Part shown: piece after piece, positions 1 to 6,815 of the stretch
Layout: the number at the start of each line of letters is the position of its first letter
Numbering within the stretch: the stretch's first letter is position 1
DNA from: Cellvibrionales bacterium
GTDB lineage: Bacteria; Pseudomonadota; Gammaproteobacteria; Pseudomonadales; UBA7434
DNA: 12,151 bases
Reading direction: 5' to 3'
Assembly: GCA_018668095.1 (NCBI GenBank)
Contig: JABIQF010000247.1
Span: forward strand, 1-12,151
Made by a program: the position numbers and the translations under genes
The notes under the pieces: model-generated
What the model saw: only the letters and a program-made list of their open reading frames with translations
Database searches by the model: none
What the model was told of the DNA's origin: nothing

Positions 1-277
1 ATAGAAGTGATTTTTCTGCAGTGGATACAAGCATTAAATGAGCCGGTAGCTCAGATAAAATAACAGATCGTATGATACTGCTCTCTACCAAAGACCAAAT
101 AAGCAGAATGATAAGTGCAGGCAAGACACCCACAATAATTAGCCATGTGCCATGATAAAACGGCAAGGAATGCAATGAAGAACCATCGCTCTTTAGCTTA
201 AGTGCTCTGCGCTGACCGGCAAAGAAACAGAAAGCAATGACAACGATAAATATAGTAAAAAGCGTATTAAAAGGCAT
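1..277 (-). CDS. pstC: Phosphate ABC transporter permease PstC, N-terminal part (runs off left edge)
   Basis: The minus strand is open from an ATG at 277 to the window edge, giving 92 residues that begin MPFNTLFTIFIVVIAF. An in-frame TAA lies a few codons upstream, so this ATG is the start. Two hydrophobic segments are visible, at about residues 5-20 and 45-63. They are separated by a short basic/polar stretch and the motif LHSLPFYHG, which resembles the N-terminal extension of the long PstC permeases of Pseudomonas-like Gammaproteobacteria. PstC pairs with PstA to form the inner-membrane channel of the high-affinity phosphate importer. The conserved permease core is beyond the window, so the call rests on the N-terminus and on position directly after pstS on the same strand. 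The Shine-Dalgarno signal is poor. The gene lies 162 bp after pstS, with a terminator between them. Confidence 0.8.
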   Translation of the reverse strand, partial: MPFNTLFTIFIVVIAFCFFAGQRRALKLKSDGSSLHSLPFYHGTWLIIVGVLPALIILLIWSLVESSIIRSVILSELPAHLMLVSTAEKSLL

Positions 278-364
278 GCTATATCGATAACCAAAAATTT
301 AATGTGAGGAAATTATACTGCCTAACAGAGACCATTAAAAAAAACCTAACAATAAAAAATACCT

Positions 365-396
365 AAAAAAGAGAGCGACTTTATAAGTCACTCTCT
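365..396 (-). terminator. Intrinsic terminator between pstS and pstC
   Basis: Read on the minus strand, an 11-bp stem (395-385 with 381-371) closes a 3-nt AUA loop. All pairs are Watson-Crick except one U-G. Six T (370-365) follow directly. This is a classic Rho-independent terminator placed after pstS and before pstC. The inference is partial termination, so that the periplasmic binding protein is made in excess over the permease. Confidence 0.85.
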
Positions 397-402
397 ATGC
401 CC

Positions 403-419
403 ATTACTTGAAAAGTAAT
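403..419 (-). repeat. Small AU-rich hairpin after pstS
   Basis: A perfect 7-bp inverted repeat (ATTACTT / AAGTAAT) with a 3-nt loop sits between the pstS stop codon and the stronger terminator hairpin. No T-run follows it directly. It may protect the 3' end of a pstS transcript, but the stem is AU-rich and could be chance. Confidence 0.4.
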
Positions 420-439
420 ACAAGTGCATCAACTATTAA

Positions 440-1480
440 CTATAGCGCTAACGGCGTTTGATTTCTTACTGCATCACCAATCTGTTTACGCTTTATGTCA
501 TTTAATGGAATCATACCGCGATCCGTTAAATAACCTTCATCACCCCAAGTGGCTTCTGAAGTAAATTCTCGTAAATACCCTTCTATGCCAGGAACAACGC
601 CAATATGCGCTTTTTTAACATAGAAATATAACGGGCGTGAGATACTGTAATCACCTTCTGCAATTGAATCAAATGTTGGTTCAAAACCTTCGATTAAAGA
701 GCCCTGTACCTTATCCGTATTCTGATCAAGGAAACTGTATCCAAACACACCAAAAGCCGATGGGTTTGCGTTCAACTTATTAACGATAAGGTTATCATTT
801 TCACCGGCTTCAATATACGGACCATCTTCTCGTATAGTGTGGCAGCGGGCTTTATAGGCGCCTTTATCAACCTTCTTAAACGCTTTAACCCAAGGGAAAG
901 ATTTACAGCCACCCTCTAAAGCTAGCTCAGCGAATGCATCACGTGTACCCGATGTTGGCGGAGGACCTAACACTTCTATTGCAGTGGCAGGCAGCGCACT
1001 ATTAACGTCATTCCAAGTTTTATGAGGATTAACAATAAATGTTTCTGAACCATCGGGATTCGGAATATCTTTAGCCAGCGCTAGATAAATATCGCGACGC
1101 GTTAGCGAAAACTGCTCAGATTTTTTTGAGTTTGCAAAAGCAATACCATCGAAGCCAATCAACACTTCTATAATATCAGTAACACCGTTTTTCTGACACA
1201 TTTCAAATTCTTTTTGCTTAATTCTTCGCGACGAATTTGTCATATCAGGATGTGCCACACCAACCCCATTACAGAACAATTTTAAACCACCACCAGAGCC
1301 GGTTGATTCAATTTTTGGTGTTTTAAATTTAGAGCGCTTACCGAAACGTTCAGCTACAGCAATGGCGAAAGGATAAACGGTTGAAGAGCCAACAATTTCA
1401 ATATAATCACGATTACTGGCTGCCTGCGTATTGATTGAGGCAAGCAGTGCTATCGATGCAACTACAAAAGCTATTTTCAT
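440..1480 (-). CDS. pstS: Periplasmic phosphate-binding protein PstS
   Basis: This encodes the solute-binding component of the PstSCAB high-affinity phosphate importer, secreted to the periplasm. I choose the ATG at 1480 (346 residues) because GAGGAA at 1492-1487 is then 6-7 nt upstream. The frame is open to an ATG at 1504, but that start would bury the signal peptide behind acidic residues. The N-terminus MKIAFVVASIALLASINTQA is a Sec signal peptide, with likely cleavage near residue 20-21 after T-Q-A. Phosphate-binding motifs of the family are visible: GSSTVYPF (31-38), TGSGGGL (60-66), the PDMTNSSRRI stretch (78-87) and TSGTRDAF (176-183). There is no lipobox cysteine, so the protein is probably soluble. 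A Pho box and -10 lie about 110-145 nt upstream, consistent with PhoB control under phosphate starvation. The TAG stop is followed by two hairpins. Confidence 0.93.
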   Translation of the reverse strand: MKIAFVVASIALLASINTQAASNRDYIEIVGSSTVYPFAIAVAERFGKRSKFKTPKIESTGSGGGLKLFCNGVGVAHPDMTNSSRRIKQKEFEMCQKNGVTDIIEVLIGFDGIAFANSKKSEQFSLTRRDIYLALAKDIPNPDGSETFIVNPHKTWNDVNSALPATAIEVLGPPPTSGTRDAFAELALEGGCKSFPWVKAFKKVDKGAYKARCHTIREDGPYIEAGENDNLIVNKLNANPSAFGVFGYSFLDQNTDKVQGSLIEGFEPTFDSIAEGDYSISRPLYFYVKKAHIGVVPGIEGYLREFTSEATWGDEGYLTDRGMIPLNDIKRKQIGDAVRNQTPLAL

Positions 1481-1590
1481 TTTCATTTCCTCGACAAAGG
1501 TCATCTATAAGGCGTTAATTTAAATGAGTGCGCGCTTCTAGAGTTGGTATTAAGTGTTTAATCAATCACTTGAAGCTTCAACATGAGCAC

Positions 1591-1624
1591 ATCATAAGAA
1601 AAGAATATGACACTTTTATGAAAT
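1591..1624 (-). promoter_or_regulatory. Pho box and promoter of pstS
   Basis: Minus-strand 1624-1607 reads ATTTCATAAAAGTGTCAT. These are two direct half-sites (TTTCAT and TGTCAT) spaced 11 nt apart, very close to the PhoB-binding consensus CTGTCATAAAACTGTCAT. TATGAT (1596-1591) follows after 10 nt, the usual distance for PhoB-activated promoters where the Pho box replaces the -35. Transcription would start near 1584, leaving a leader of about 100 nt. Upstream (1625-1670) the strand is rich in T-runs, which may bend the DNA. Confidence 0.85.
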
Positions 1625-1754
1625 ACCTAAGAAGAAAAAAAAATAATAAAAAGCATAAAAAACCAATACAAAACAACAGCTTAAAGAGTTAACTTATAAG
1701 CGCCCAGCATAGAAAAACCCTGCGAATAAAAAGAACCATCATAAAAACTCTGAT

Positions 1755-1816
1755 TATATTGAGGAACATATATTGAGAGGCAGATATTGAGGGGGTGTAT
1801 TGAGGAATATATCGGG
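1755..1816. repeat. Degenerate 14-bp tandem repeat between phoR and pstS
   Basis: The plus-strand core TATTGAGG or a near variant starts at 1757, 1771 (TATTGAGA), 1785 and 1798, with a fifth weaker copy at 1810 (TATCGGGA). The spacings are 14, 14, 13 and 12 nt. On the strand of transcription the unit reads CCTCAATA. It begins about 28 nt after the phoR stop and lies upstream of the pstS Pho box. Function is unknown. The rest of the 338-bp gap holds the pstS promoter and AT-rich DNA. I saw no clear terminator after phoR, so read-through from phoBR into pstS is possible. Confidence 0.6.
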
Positions 1817-1843
1817 AGACATACCGAATTCATTAACAGAAGC

Positions 1844-3172
1844 TTACGAGCGATAGAGCTGCTCTAACGGGAAAAGGCAAGAGAACTGACTTCCCACGCC
1901 TACTTCGCTTTTAATATCCAACTCTGCCTCATGTCGAGCCAGAATATGCTTAACAATTGCAAGACCAAGCCCCGTTCCACCGGTCGAAGATGTTCTGCTC
2001 GCATCTGCTCGATAAAAGCGCTCCGTCAGCCTTGGAATATGCAAAGAGTCGATGCCATCACCATTGTCAACAACGCGGACGACTAGCTTGTCATGGCGAG
2101 GAAAACACTGCACTTGTATTTGACCATTCTGCGGGGTGTATTTGACGGCGTTTTGAACCAAATTGCCAAAGGCGCTCCGTAATTCAAGATAGCAACCGGT
2201 AATTTGCAAAGGCTTTGTGAGCGATACATCCAAAGCATTAAATTGATCCATGGCAATATCAATTTGGATGGATTTATCGACGGCTAAAACCAAAGCATCA
2301 TTAACGACACTGTTCAGTATACCTTCAAGGTCAACTAACTCGAGGTCATCTTCTTGTACGGGTAATGCCTCAAGTCGTGAAAGCCAAATAAGGTCTTCAA
2401 CCATTGAGTCCATTCGATGGGATTGATCTAACATTTGGCTAATAGCGCGGAGCCACATGTCAGGCAAGTCATCACTATGGTCACGTAAGGTCTCTAAATA
2501 GCCATTAATAACGGTTAATGGTGTTCGTAGCTCATGTGAAATATTCGCGGCAAAATCTCGACGCATGGTTTCTAGCTTAAATACATCAGTGATATTTCTA
2601 GCAAAAATAAGCGTGTAGTTTTGACGAAAAGTGGTTGCCTGAAGCTCTAGATGCAAGTCTAAAGAACAAGGCGATACAATGCATAATGGCTTGTCGAAAT
2701 CCCGCGCTTCGAGGTAGGTCAATACTTCAGGTGAGCGCACTATATTATGGAATGGTTGGCGCTTATCCCTCTCAAGGTCGATACCTAACAGGTGTGTAGA
2801 CGCTAAATTACACCAATCGATAGCCCCTCGAGTATCGACTACCACCACGCCACTTTGTACCGCTTGAAATGACTCTTGAAAGTAATCTAAATCAGATTTG
2901 AGCTGAACTTTATCTCTACGTAACTGATTAAGTAACCGTAGTACCTGATCCATAATGGTGGACCAAAAAAGATTAGTAAAAGGCTTGTCGACTAGCCCAC
3001 CTTTCGCTAACCATTCATCTAAGCGGCGATAATAATAAAGGTGACTAATGAGGTAGATGCCGAGTGCAATAGAAAGGCCTAGCCAGATATTACCAAGTTG
3101 ATATCCGACCAAGATACCTATAAAAGATAGAAAGGAAATCTTAGACAGTTCACTGCTAAACAAGGATTTCAT
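1844..3172 (-). CDS. phoR: Phosphate regulon sensor histidine kinase PhoR
   Basis: This is a membrane histidine kinase that phosphorylates PhoB when phosphate is scarce. It has 442 residues, near the family's usual length. Two hydrophobic segments fill roughly residues 11-46 with almost no periplasmic loop, as in PhoR. A PAS domain lies at about 95-195. The H-box is ANISHELRTPLTVINGYLETL, with phospho-acceptor His213. The ATPase domain follows: N-box NLVQNAVKYT (337-346), G1 box DNGDGID (369-375), and F/G2 boxes ERFYRAD...GGTGLGLAIVKHI (384-410). All catalytic motifs look intact. The gene is 99 bp downstream of phoB on the same strand, the usual phoBR order. The start ATG has a weak ribosome-binding site. 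A 5-codon frame with a better one lies just upstream (3200-3214), so translation may depend on re-initiation, but that is inference. Confidence 0.95.
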   Translation of the reverse strand: MKSLFSSELSKISFLSFIGILVGYQLGNIWLGLSIALGIYLISHLYYYRRLDEWLAKGGLVDKPFTNLFWSTIMDQVLRLLNQLRRDKVQLKSDLDYFQESFQAVQSGVVVVDTRGAIDWCNLASTHLLGIDLERDKRQPFHNIVRSPEVLTYLEARDFDKPLCIVSPCSLDLHLELQATTFRQNYTLIFARNITDVFKLETMRRDFAANISHELRTPLTVINGYLETLRDHSDDLPDMWLRAISQMLDQSHRMDSMVEDLIWLSRLEALPVQEDDLELVDLEGILNSVVNDALVLAVDKSIQIDIAMDQFNALDVSLTKPLQITGCYLELRSAFGNLVQNAVKYTPQNGQIQVQCFPRHDKLVVRVVDNGDGIDSLHIPRLTERFYRADASRTSSTGGTGLGLAIVKHILARHEAELDIKSEVGVGSQFSCLFPLEQLYRS

Positions 3173-3271
3173 GACAGTACTGAACCAGCTAAGTAATTAA
3201 ATTGCATCGACCATTTGCCCTCTAGAATTAAAGAGAAAACACATTACTCATTGAATAACGGTGTTGTCGCA

Positions 3272-3985
3272 TTAAGTCGCTAGTGTAGCCGAAAAACGGT
3301 AGCCAGTACCACGCACCGTTTGAATATAATCACCAATTTTAAAATCTTCATTATCAAAGGATGTTAAAACTTTACGAAGACGACGAATATGCACATCAAC
3401 GGTGCGTTCTTCAATATAAATATTACTACCCCAAACCTGATCAAGCAGCTGTCCGCGTGTATACACCCGCTCTTGATGGCTCATAAAAAACTTAAGTAAC
3501 TTAAATTCTGTAGGTCCAATATTAACCGGCTTTTCGTTGATAAAAACGAGGTGGCCTACGAGGTCGAGACTTAGACCATTAACCGCGATTAATTGCTTGC
3601 CTGCCCTGCCATCAGCACGTCTTAATAACGACTTTATTCTTGCGGTTAACTCGCGAGGCTTAAAGGGTTTAGTAATATAATCATCGGCACCAGAATCTAA
3701 GGCTTGCACTGTATTTTGCTCTTCAGCCTTAGCGGTTAATAAGATCACGGGGATCTCTTTTGTCACCTCATCTCGGCGAAGCCGACGCAGCAACTCAATA
3801 CCGCTTACCTCTGGCATCATCCAATCAAGCAACAAAAGGTCAGGCCGCTCATCAACAATTAATGGCATTGCTTGCATCGCTGAAGCAGCTTCAACACATT
3901 GAAAACCCGCCAGCTCTAGAGCAACTTTAATCATCTCTCTAATAGCGACTTCGTCATCAACAATAAGAATTTTATAAGTAATCAT
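3272..3985 (-). CDS. phoB: Phosphate regulon response regulator PhoB
   Basis: This is an OmpR-family transcription factor that binds Pho boxes once phosphorylated by PhoR. It has 237 residues. The receiver domain (about 5-122) shows the acidic pair Asp10/Asp11, phospho-acceptor Asp54 in LLLLDWMMP, Thr84 and Lys106 (TKPF). The winged-helix domain (about 132-232) contains the recognition-helix region EERTVDVHIRRLRKVL and the C-terminal hairpin IQTVRGTGYRFS. DWMMPEVSG is characteristic of PhoB within the family. A Pho box upstream suggests positive autoregulation. The ribosome-binding site is weak (AAGA close to the ATG), but no other start fits, because the receiver domain begins at once (YKILIVDDE). 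phoR follows after 99 bp. Confidence 0.96.
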   Translation of the reverse strand: MITYKILIVDDEVAIREMIKVALELAGFQCVEAASAMQAMPLIVDERPDLLLLDWMMPEVSGIELLRRLRRDEVTKEIPVILLTAKAEEQNTVQALDSGADDYITKPFKPRELTARIKSLLRRADGRAGKQLIAVNGLSLDLVGHLVFINEKPVNIGPTEFKLLKFFMSHQERVYTRGQLLDQVWGSNIYIEERTVDVHIRRLRKVLTSFDNEDFKIGDYIQTVRGTGYRFSATLAT

Positions 3986-4086
3986 GTCTTGAGAAATCTT
4001 TATAAATTAAAAGAAAAAACATGTATTAGTTCAAATACACACTCAAACAGAATTCAGTAGCAATCAAAACGCTGATCACGATACAA

Positions 4087-4120
4087 AGGCTAGACTAGCA
4101 ATATGACACAATTGTGACAA
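4087..4120 (-). promoter_or_regulatory. Pho box and promoter of phoB
   Basis: Minus-strand 4120-4103 reads TTGTCACAATTGTGTCAT. These are two TGTCA half-sites exactly 11 nt apart, matching the PhoB consensus almost fully. Ten nt further on, TAGCCT (4092-4087) keeps the three most conserved -10 bases. The predicted start is near 4080, about 95 nt before the phoB ATG. This indicates PhoB autoregulation of phoBR. Confidence 0.83.
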
Positions 4121-4140
4121 GACAAGAAATAAATAACTGT

Positions 4141-4161
4141 GCGGGTAAGGAGCTTACCCGC
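4141..4161 (-). terminator. Hairpin after pykA, probable weak terminator
   Basis: A perfect 9-bp GC-rich inverted repeat (GCGGGTAAG / CTTACCCGC) with a 3-nt loop lies 26 nt after the pykA stop. The minus-strand sequence that follows is T-rich but interrupted (ACAGTTATTTATTTC), so termination may be inefficient. The phoB Pho box begins 20 nt beyond it. Leaky transcription from pykA could therefore reach phoBR. Confidence 0.6.
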
Positions 4162-4187
4162 GGAGTGAAAGAAATTAAGGTTAAATA

Positions 4188-5642
4188 CTAGCCCTTATAT
4201 TCTAAGATTTTAAGCGTATTCGTTGAGCCGCCTTTACCGTGTAAATCACCACAGGTTATAGCCACTCTATCGCCTATTTCAAGCGCGCCACGTTCAGCGA
4301 CTAACTCAATGGCTTTAGCCCAAAGGTCTTCTTCGCCATCCATCACATCGTAATAAATGGGGATAACACCACGATAAAGCGCCATTCTTCTACATGTAGC
4401 TATGTGAGGAGAAATAGCGAAAATAGGCAGAACAGAACTTAAACGCGAAGACAATAAAGGCGTAATACCTGATTCAGTAAGACAAATAATAGCGGTAACA
4501 CCACTCACATGGTTGGCTGCATACATTGCAGACATCGCAATCGATTCATCAACAAGATCAAAGGTGCGATCAACACGATAACTCGACTGACGCATCATAG
4601 GATGCTTCTCTGCCCCTAGAGCTGTCTCGGCCATAGCTTTAACAACCTTAGCAGGAAACTTACCCGCGGCCGTTTCACCCGACAACATCACTGCATCGGT
4701 TCCATCTAAAACAGCATTAGCAACATCGAAAACTTCAGCACGTGTAGGCACAGGATTCGTTATCATCGATTCCATCATCTGCGTTGCCGTAATAACAGGC
4801 TTATTAGCCTGACGCGACAAGCGAATAATACGCTTCTGAATACTAATAAGCTGAGCATCGCCTATTTCAACACCTAAATCGCCACGTGCGACCATAACGG
4901 CATCGGCTGCATCAATAAGCTCTTTGACGTTTTCTTCGGTTTCAACGGCTTCTGCACGCTCAATTTTGGCAATAATTTTTGCATTGCAATTGGCTTTTTT
5001 GAGCGCGTTTTTAACCGGCAGTAAATCATCACCACAGCAAGGGAAAGAAACAGCCACATATTCAAGATTCAGATCGATAATAACTTGAAGATCTTCAAGA
5101 TCTTTTTCAGTAATCGCATCGGCCGATAAACCACCACCAAGGCGATTAATACCCTTGCGAGACTTTAAGACGCCGGCTTGAGTAACGCGACAGTTAACGT
5201 CCTTGCCTTCAACCGATACAACTTGCATACGAATTAAACCATCATCGAGTAATAGCGTATCACCCGCCTGCACACTTTCGGGTAACGGCGTATAAACCAC
5301 ATAAACACGGTCTTTTTCGCTATCTGCAGTGCTTTTATCGATAGTTAAAACAATCGCTTGATCTTCATGCAATTGCTTTTGTTCAGTCTGCAATTCACCG
5401 ATACGAATTTTTGGCCCTTGTAAATCACCGAGAATACCAACATGACGGTTACGCTTTTCAGACTCCGCTCTAACGGTATTTGCGTTCTGACGATGCTGCT
5501 CATGGGTGCCGTGAGAGAAATTTAATCGAAAGACATTAACACCAGTCTCAATTAGCTCGCCAATAACTTCTGGCGTGCTTGATGCAGGACCTAACGTGGC
5601 AACAATCTTAGTTCTTCTTTTACGAATTTCTTTGGGTGTCAT
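4188..5642 (-). CDS. pykA: Pyruvate kinase (PykA type)
   Basis: Pyruvate kinase converts phosphoenolpyruvate and ADP to pyruvate and ATP in the cytoplasm. It has 484 residues, the usual length. It looks closer to E. coli PykA than PykF, for example in RRTKIVATLGPA, RHVGILGDLQGPKIR, KGINRLGGGLSADA and VSFPCCGDDL. Visible functional sites are Arg39 in NVFRLNFSHG, Lys226 and Glu228 in AKIIAKIERAEA, the metal/phosphate loop VARGDLGVEIG (251-261), and ITATQMMESM (284-293). The C-terminal allosteric domain is complete (about 350-484), ending GGSTNTLKILEYKG. The gene lies 144 bp downstream of eda on the same strand and may share its transcript or have its own promoter. The ribosome-binding site is weak. 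The association with eda and zwf-pgl-edd-glk points to a role in the lower end of Entner-Doudoroff glucose use. Confidence 0.96.
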   Translation of the reverse strand: MTPKEIRKRRTKIVATLGPASSTPEVIGELIETGVNVFRLNFSHGTHEQHRQNANTVRAESEKRNRHVGILGDLQGPKIRIGELQTEQKQLHEDQAIVLTIDKSTADSEKDRVYVVYTPLPESVQAGDTLLLDDGLIRMQVVSVEGKDVNCRVTQAGVLKSRKGINRLGGGLSADAITEKDLEDLQVIIDLNLEYVAVSFPCCGDDLLPVKNALKKANCNAKIIAKIERAEAVETEENVKELIDAADAVMVARGDLGVEIGDAQLISIQKRIIRLSRQANKPVITATQMMESMITNPVPTRAEVFDVANAVLDGTDAVMLSGETAAGKFPAKVVKAMAETALGAEKHPMMRQSSYRVDRTFDLVDESIAMSAMYAANHVSGVTAIICLTESGITPLLSSRLSSVLPIFAISPHIATCRRMALYRGVIPIYYDVMDGEEDLWAKAIELVAERGALEIGDRVAITCGDLHGKGGSTNTLKILEYKG

Positions 5643-5786
5643 AAAAATACTTTAAACCTAAGTGAAATAAATGAATAAATTTAATGCTAAAACAAAGTCG
5701 TCAATAATAGAGAGCTTTGTTCGCGATAATAACTTAATAATTTATAGATGAGTCAAGGACTGACTATAAAATAACTTAAGCGGCAA
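5643..5786 (-). promoter_or_regulatory. eda-pykA spacer with possible pykA promoter
   Basis: This 144-bp spacer is AT-rich. A minus-strand TTGACT (5756-5751) is followed after 19 nt by TATTAT (5731-5726). A second TTGACG lies at 5704-5699 without a good -10. AGTCA/TGACT (5751-5765) forms a small dyad over the first -35. No T-run terminator is present after eda, so eda-pykA co-transcription is also possible. The promoter call is weak. Confidence 0.3.
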
Positions 5787-6422
5787 TTAGCCATATACTT
5801 GCTTTAATCCAGCAATAACAGTATCAGGAGACTCAGCTAACGCAGCCTGACTAGGGACAACCCAGCTACCACCAACACAACTTACATTACCTAAGGCAAG
5901 GTAGTCTTGATAATTTTTGACACTGATGCCGCCTGTAGGGCAAAAAACCATATCAGGAAAAGGTGATCCTAAGCTTTTCAACATAGGAATACCGCCAGCT
6001 GCTTCTGCAGGGAAAAACTTAACTGCTCTAAGTCCCATGCTGCGCGCCAACATTAACTCACTGGCTGAGGCAACGCCTGGGTAGTAAGGAAGACCTAACT
6101 CCTGTGCCAATAAAACCAACTCAGGTAAAATGCCAGGGCTTATCGCAAAAGCAGCGCCTAAATCCTTAGCCTGTCTTAATTGATCGGCTTCAATAACAGT
6201 ACCGATGCCAACCTGAGCATTAGGCATTAATTCAATACATTTACGCACACTATCCCAAGCGTTAGGTCTTCTAAGTGTTACTTCAACACTGGGTACACCG
6301 CACTCTGTAAAAAGCTCGCAACAAGCGCTTGCATGCCCTTCATCTATAAAATCTGCAACCGGAACCACGGGGCCAATAGTGCTTAATAATTGCTTGTTTT
6401 CTTCTTGAGATGGATCGTGCAT
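5787..6422 (-). CDS. eda: KDPG aldolase (2-dehydro-3-deoxy-phosphogluconate aldolase)
   Basis: Eda splits 2-keto-3-deoxy-6-phosphogluconate into pyruvate and glyceraldehyde-3-phosphate, the last step specific to the Entner-Doudoroff pathway. It may also act on 4-hydroxy-2-oxoglutarate. It has 211 residues, the usual length for this TIM-barrel class I aldolase. Key residues match E. coli Eda: Glu47 and Arg51 in VEVTLRR, Thr75 in GIGTV, ISPG (94-97), the Schiff-base Lys135 in VKFFPAEAAGG, and the phosphate-binding loops CPTGGIS and GGSW. AGGA lies about 10 nt before the ATG. The gene is divergent from zwf across a 381-bp region and is followed by pykA. Its partner dehydratase edd is on the other strand, so the pathway is split between two transcripts here. 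Confidence 0.96.
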   Translation of the reverse strand: MHDPSQEENKQLLSTIGPVVPVADFIDEGHASACCELFTECGVPSVEVTLRRPNAWDSVRKCIELMPNAQVGIGTVIEADQLRQAKDLGAAFAISPGILPELVLLAQELGLPYYPGVASASELMLARSMGLRAVKFFPAEAAGGIPMLKSLGSPFPDMVFCPTGGISVKNYQDYLALGNVSCVGGSWVVPSQAALAESPDTVIAGLKQVYG

Positions 6423-6622
6423 GTATTGATTTTCCTGTTATTGAGTCTTAAAAAAACGAATAATTGTCGGTTCTGGAAATAAATGACTAAAAGCTATAAA
6501 CCAAAGACCGCCTGCCACCTAAAATAGAGCAAAGCCCTAGCGGTATGGCTGCTGCTAATGTGACATTATACGGGTGAATACGCTCTAATATAATGTTTAT
6601 ACTTCGGGTTTTTGTTTAAACT

Positions 6623-6654
6623 AACGCACAATGATAGGTGCTTAGCGTTTTTTT
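6623..6654 (+). terminator. Possible attenuator-like hairpin in the zwf leader
   Basis: AACGC (6623-6627) can pair with GCGTT (6645-6649), and inner AC/GT pairs add to the stem. A run of seven T (6648-6654) follows. No plus-strand gene lies upstream, so it would act on a zwf leader starting near 6601. The stem is short with a 5-nt bulge, so it may be chance. Confidence 0.25.
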
Positions 6655-6673
6655 CTGGCAGCAATAACATAAA

Positions 6674-6699
6674 AGACTTAATCTTCTTCATTAAAGTCT
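6674..6699. repeat. Imperfect inverted repeat upstream of zwf
   Basis: AGACTTAAT (6674-6682) and ATTAAAGTCT (6690-6699) are complementary apart from one extra base, around a 7-nt centre. It could be an operator half-site pair or an RNA hairpin in the zwf leader. No binding protein can be named. Confidence 0.4.
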
Positions 6700-6815
6700 A
6701 TAATTATCAGCTAAAATACAAGCCTGTGGTCAATTCCTCTTAAAGCTAATTGATAAAAACACTTAAACCACAGCATTACATAATGAACAATTGAAAAACT
6801 CCATTGGATTTCTCT

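Larger units (their letters stand above)
6423..6815. promoter_or_regulatory. Divergent eda / zwf control region
   Basis: This non-coding stretch carries promoters for both units. A perfect TATAAT is present on the minus strand (6570-6565, towards eda) and another on the plus strand (6589-6594, towards zwf), both without a good -35. A 13-nt palindrome TAATGTGACATTA (6556-6568) overlaps the eda-side -10 and could be an operator. Towards zwf there is a weak hairpin with seven T (6623-6654), a near-perfect dyad (6674-6699), and a 7-bp dyad CTGTGGT/ACCACAG (6724-6730, 6767-6773). I saw no TGTAAT-N3-ATTACA-like HexR site. Promoter positions are inferred. Confidence 0.5.

Noticed and set aside
1957..2145. 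Plus-strand open frame of 62 codons
   Set aside because: It lies wholly antisense to the conserved ATPase domain of phoR, and the protein resembles no family I know.
4874..5065. Minus-strand open frame of 63 codons
   Set aside because: It is out of frame inside pykA over conserved catalytic motifs, a compositional shadow.
6545..6577. Tiny plus-strand frame MAAANVTLYG upstream of zwf
   Set aside because: It has ten codons and no ribosome-binding site, and it lies upstream of the candidate zwf transcription start.
6562..6577. Possible CRP site starting at TGTGA
   Set aside because: Only one half-site is present. The second half (TCACA) is missing at the required spacing.
6804..6815. TTG start for zwf four codons before the chosen ATG
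   Set aside because: No ribosome-binding site precedes it, and the added residues (DFS) are not part of the domain. The ATG at 6816 fits better.
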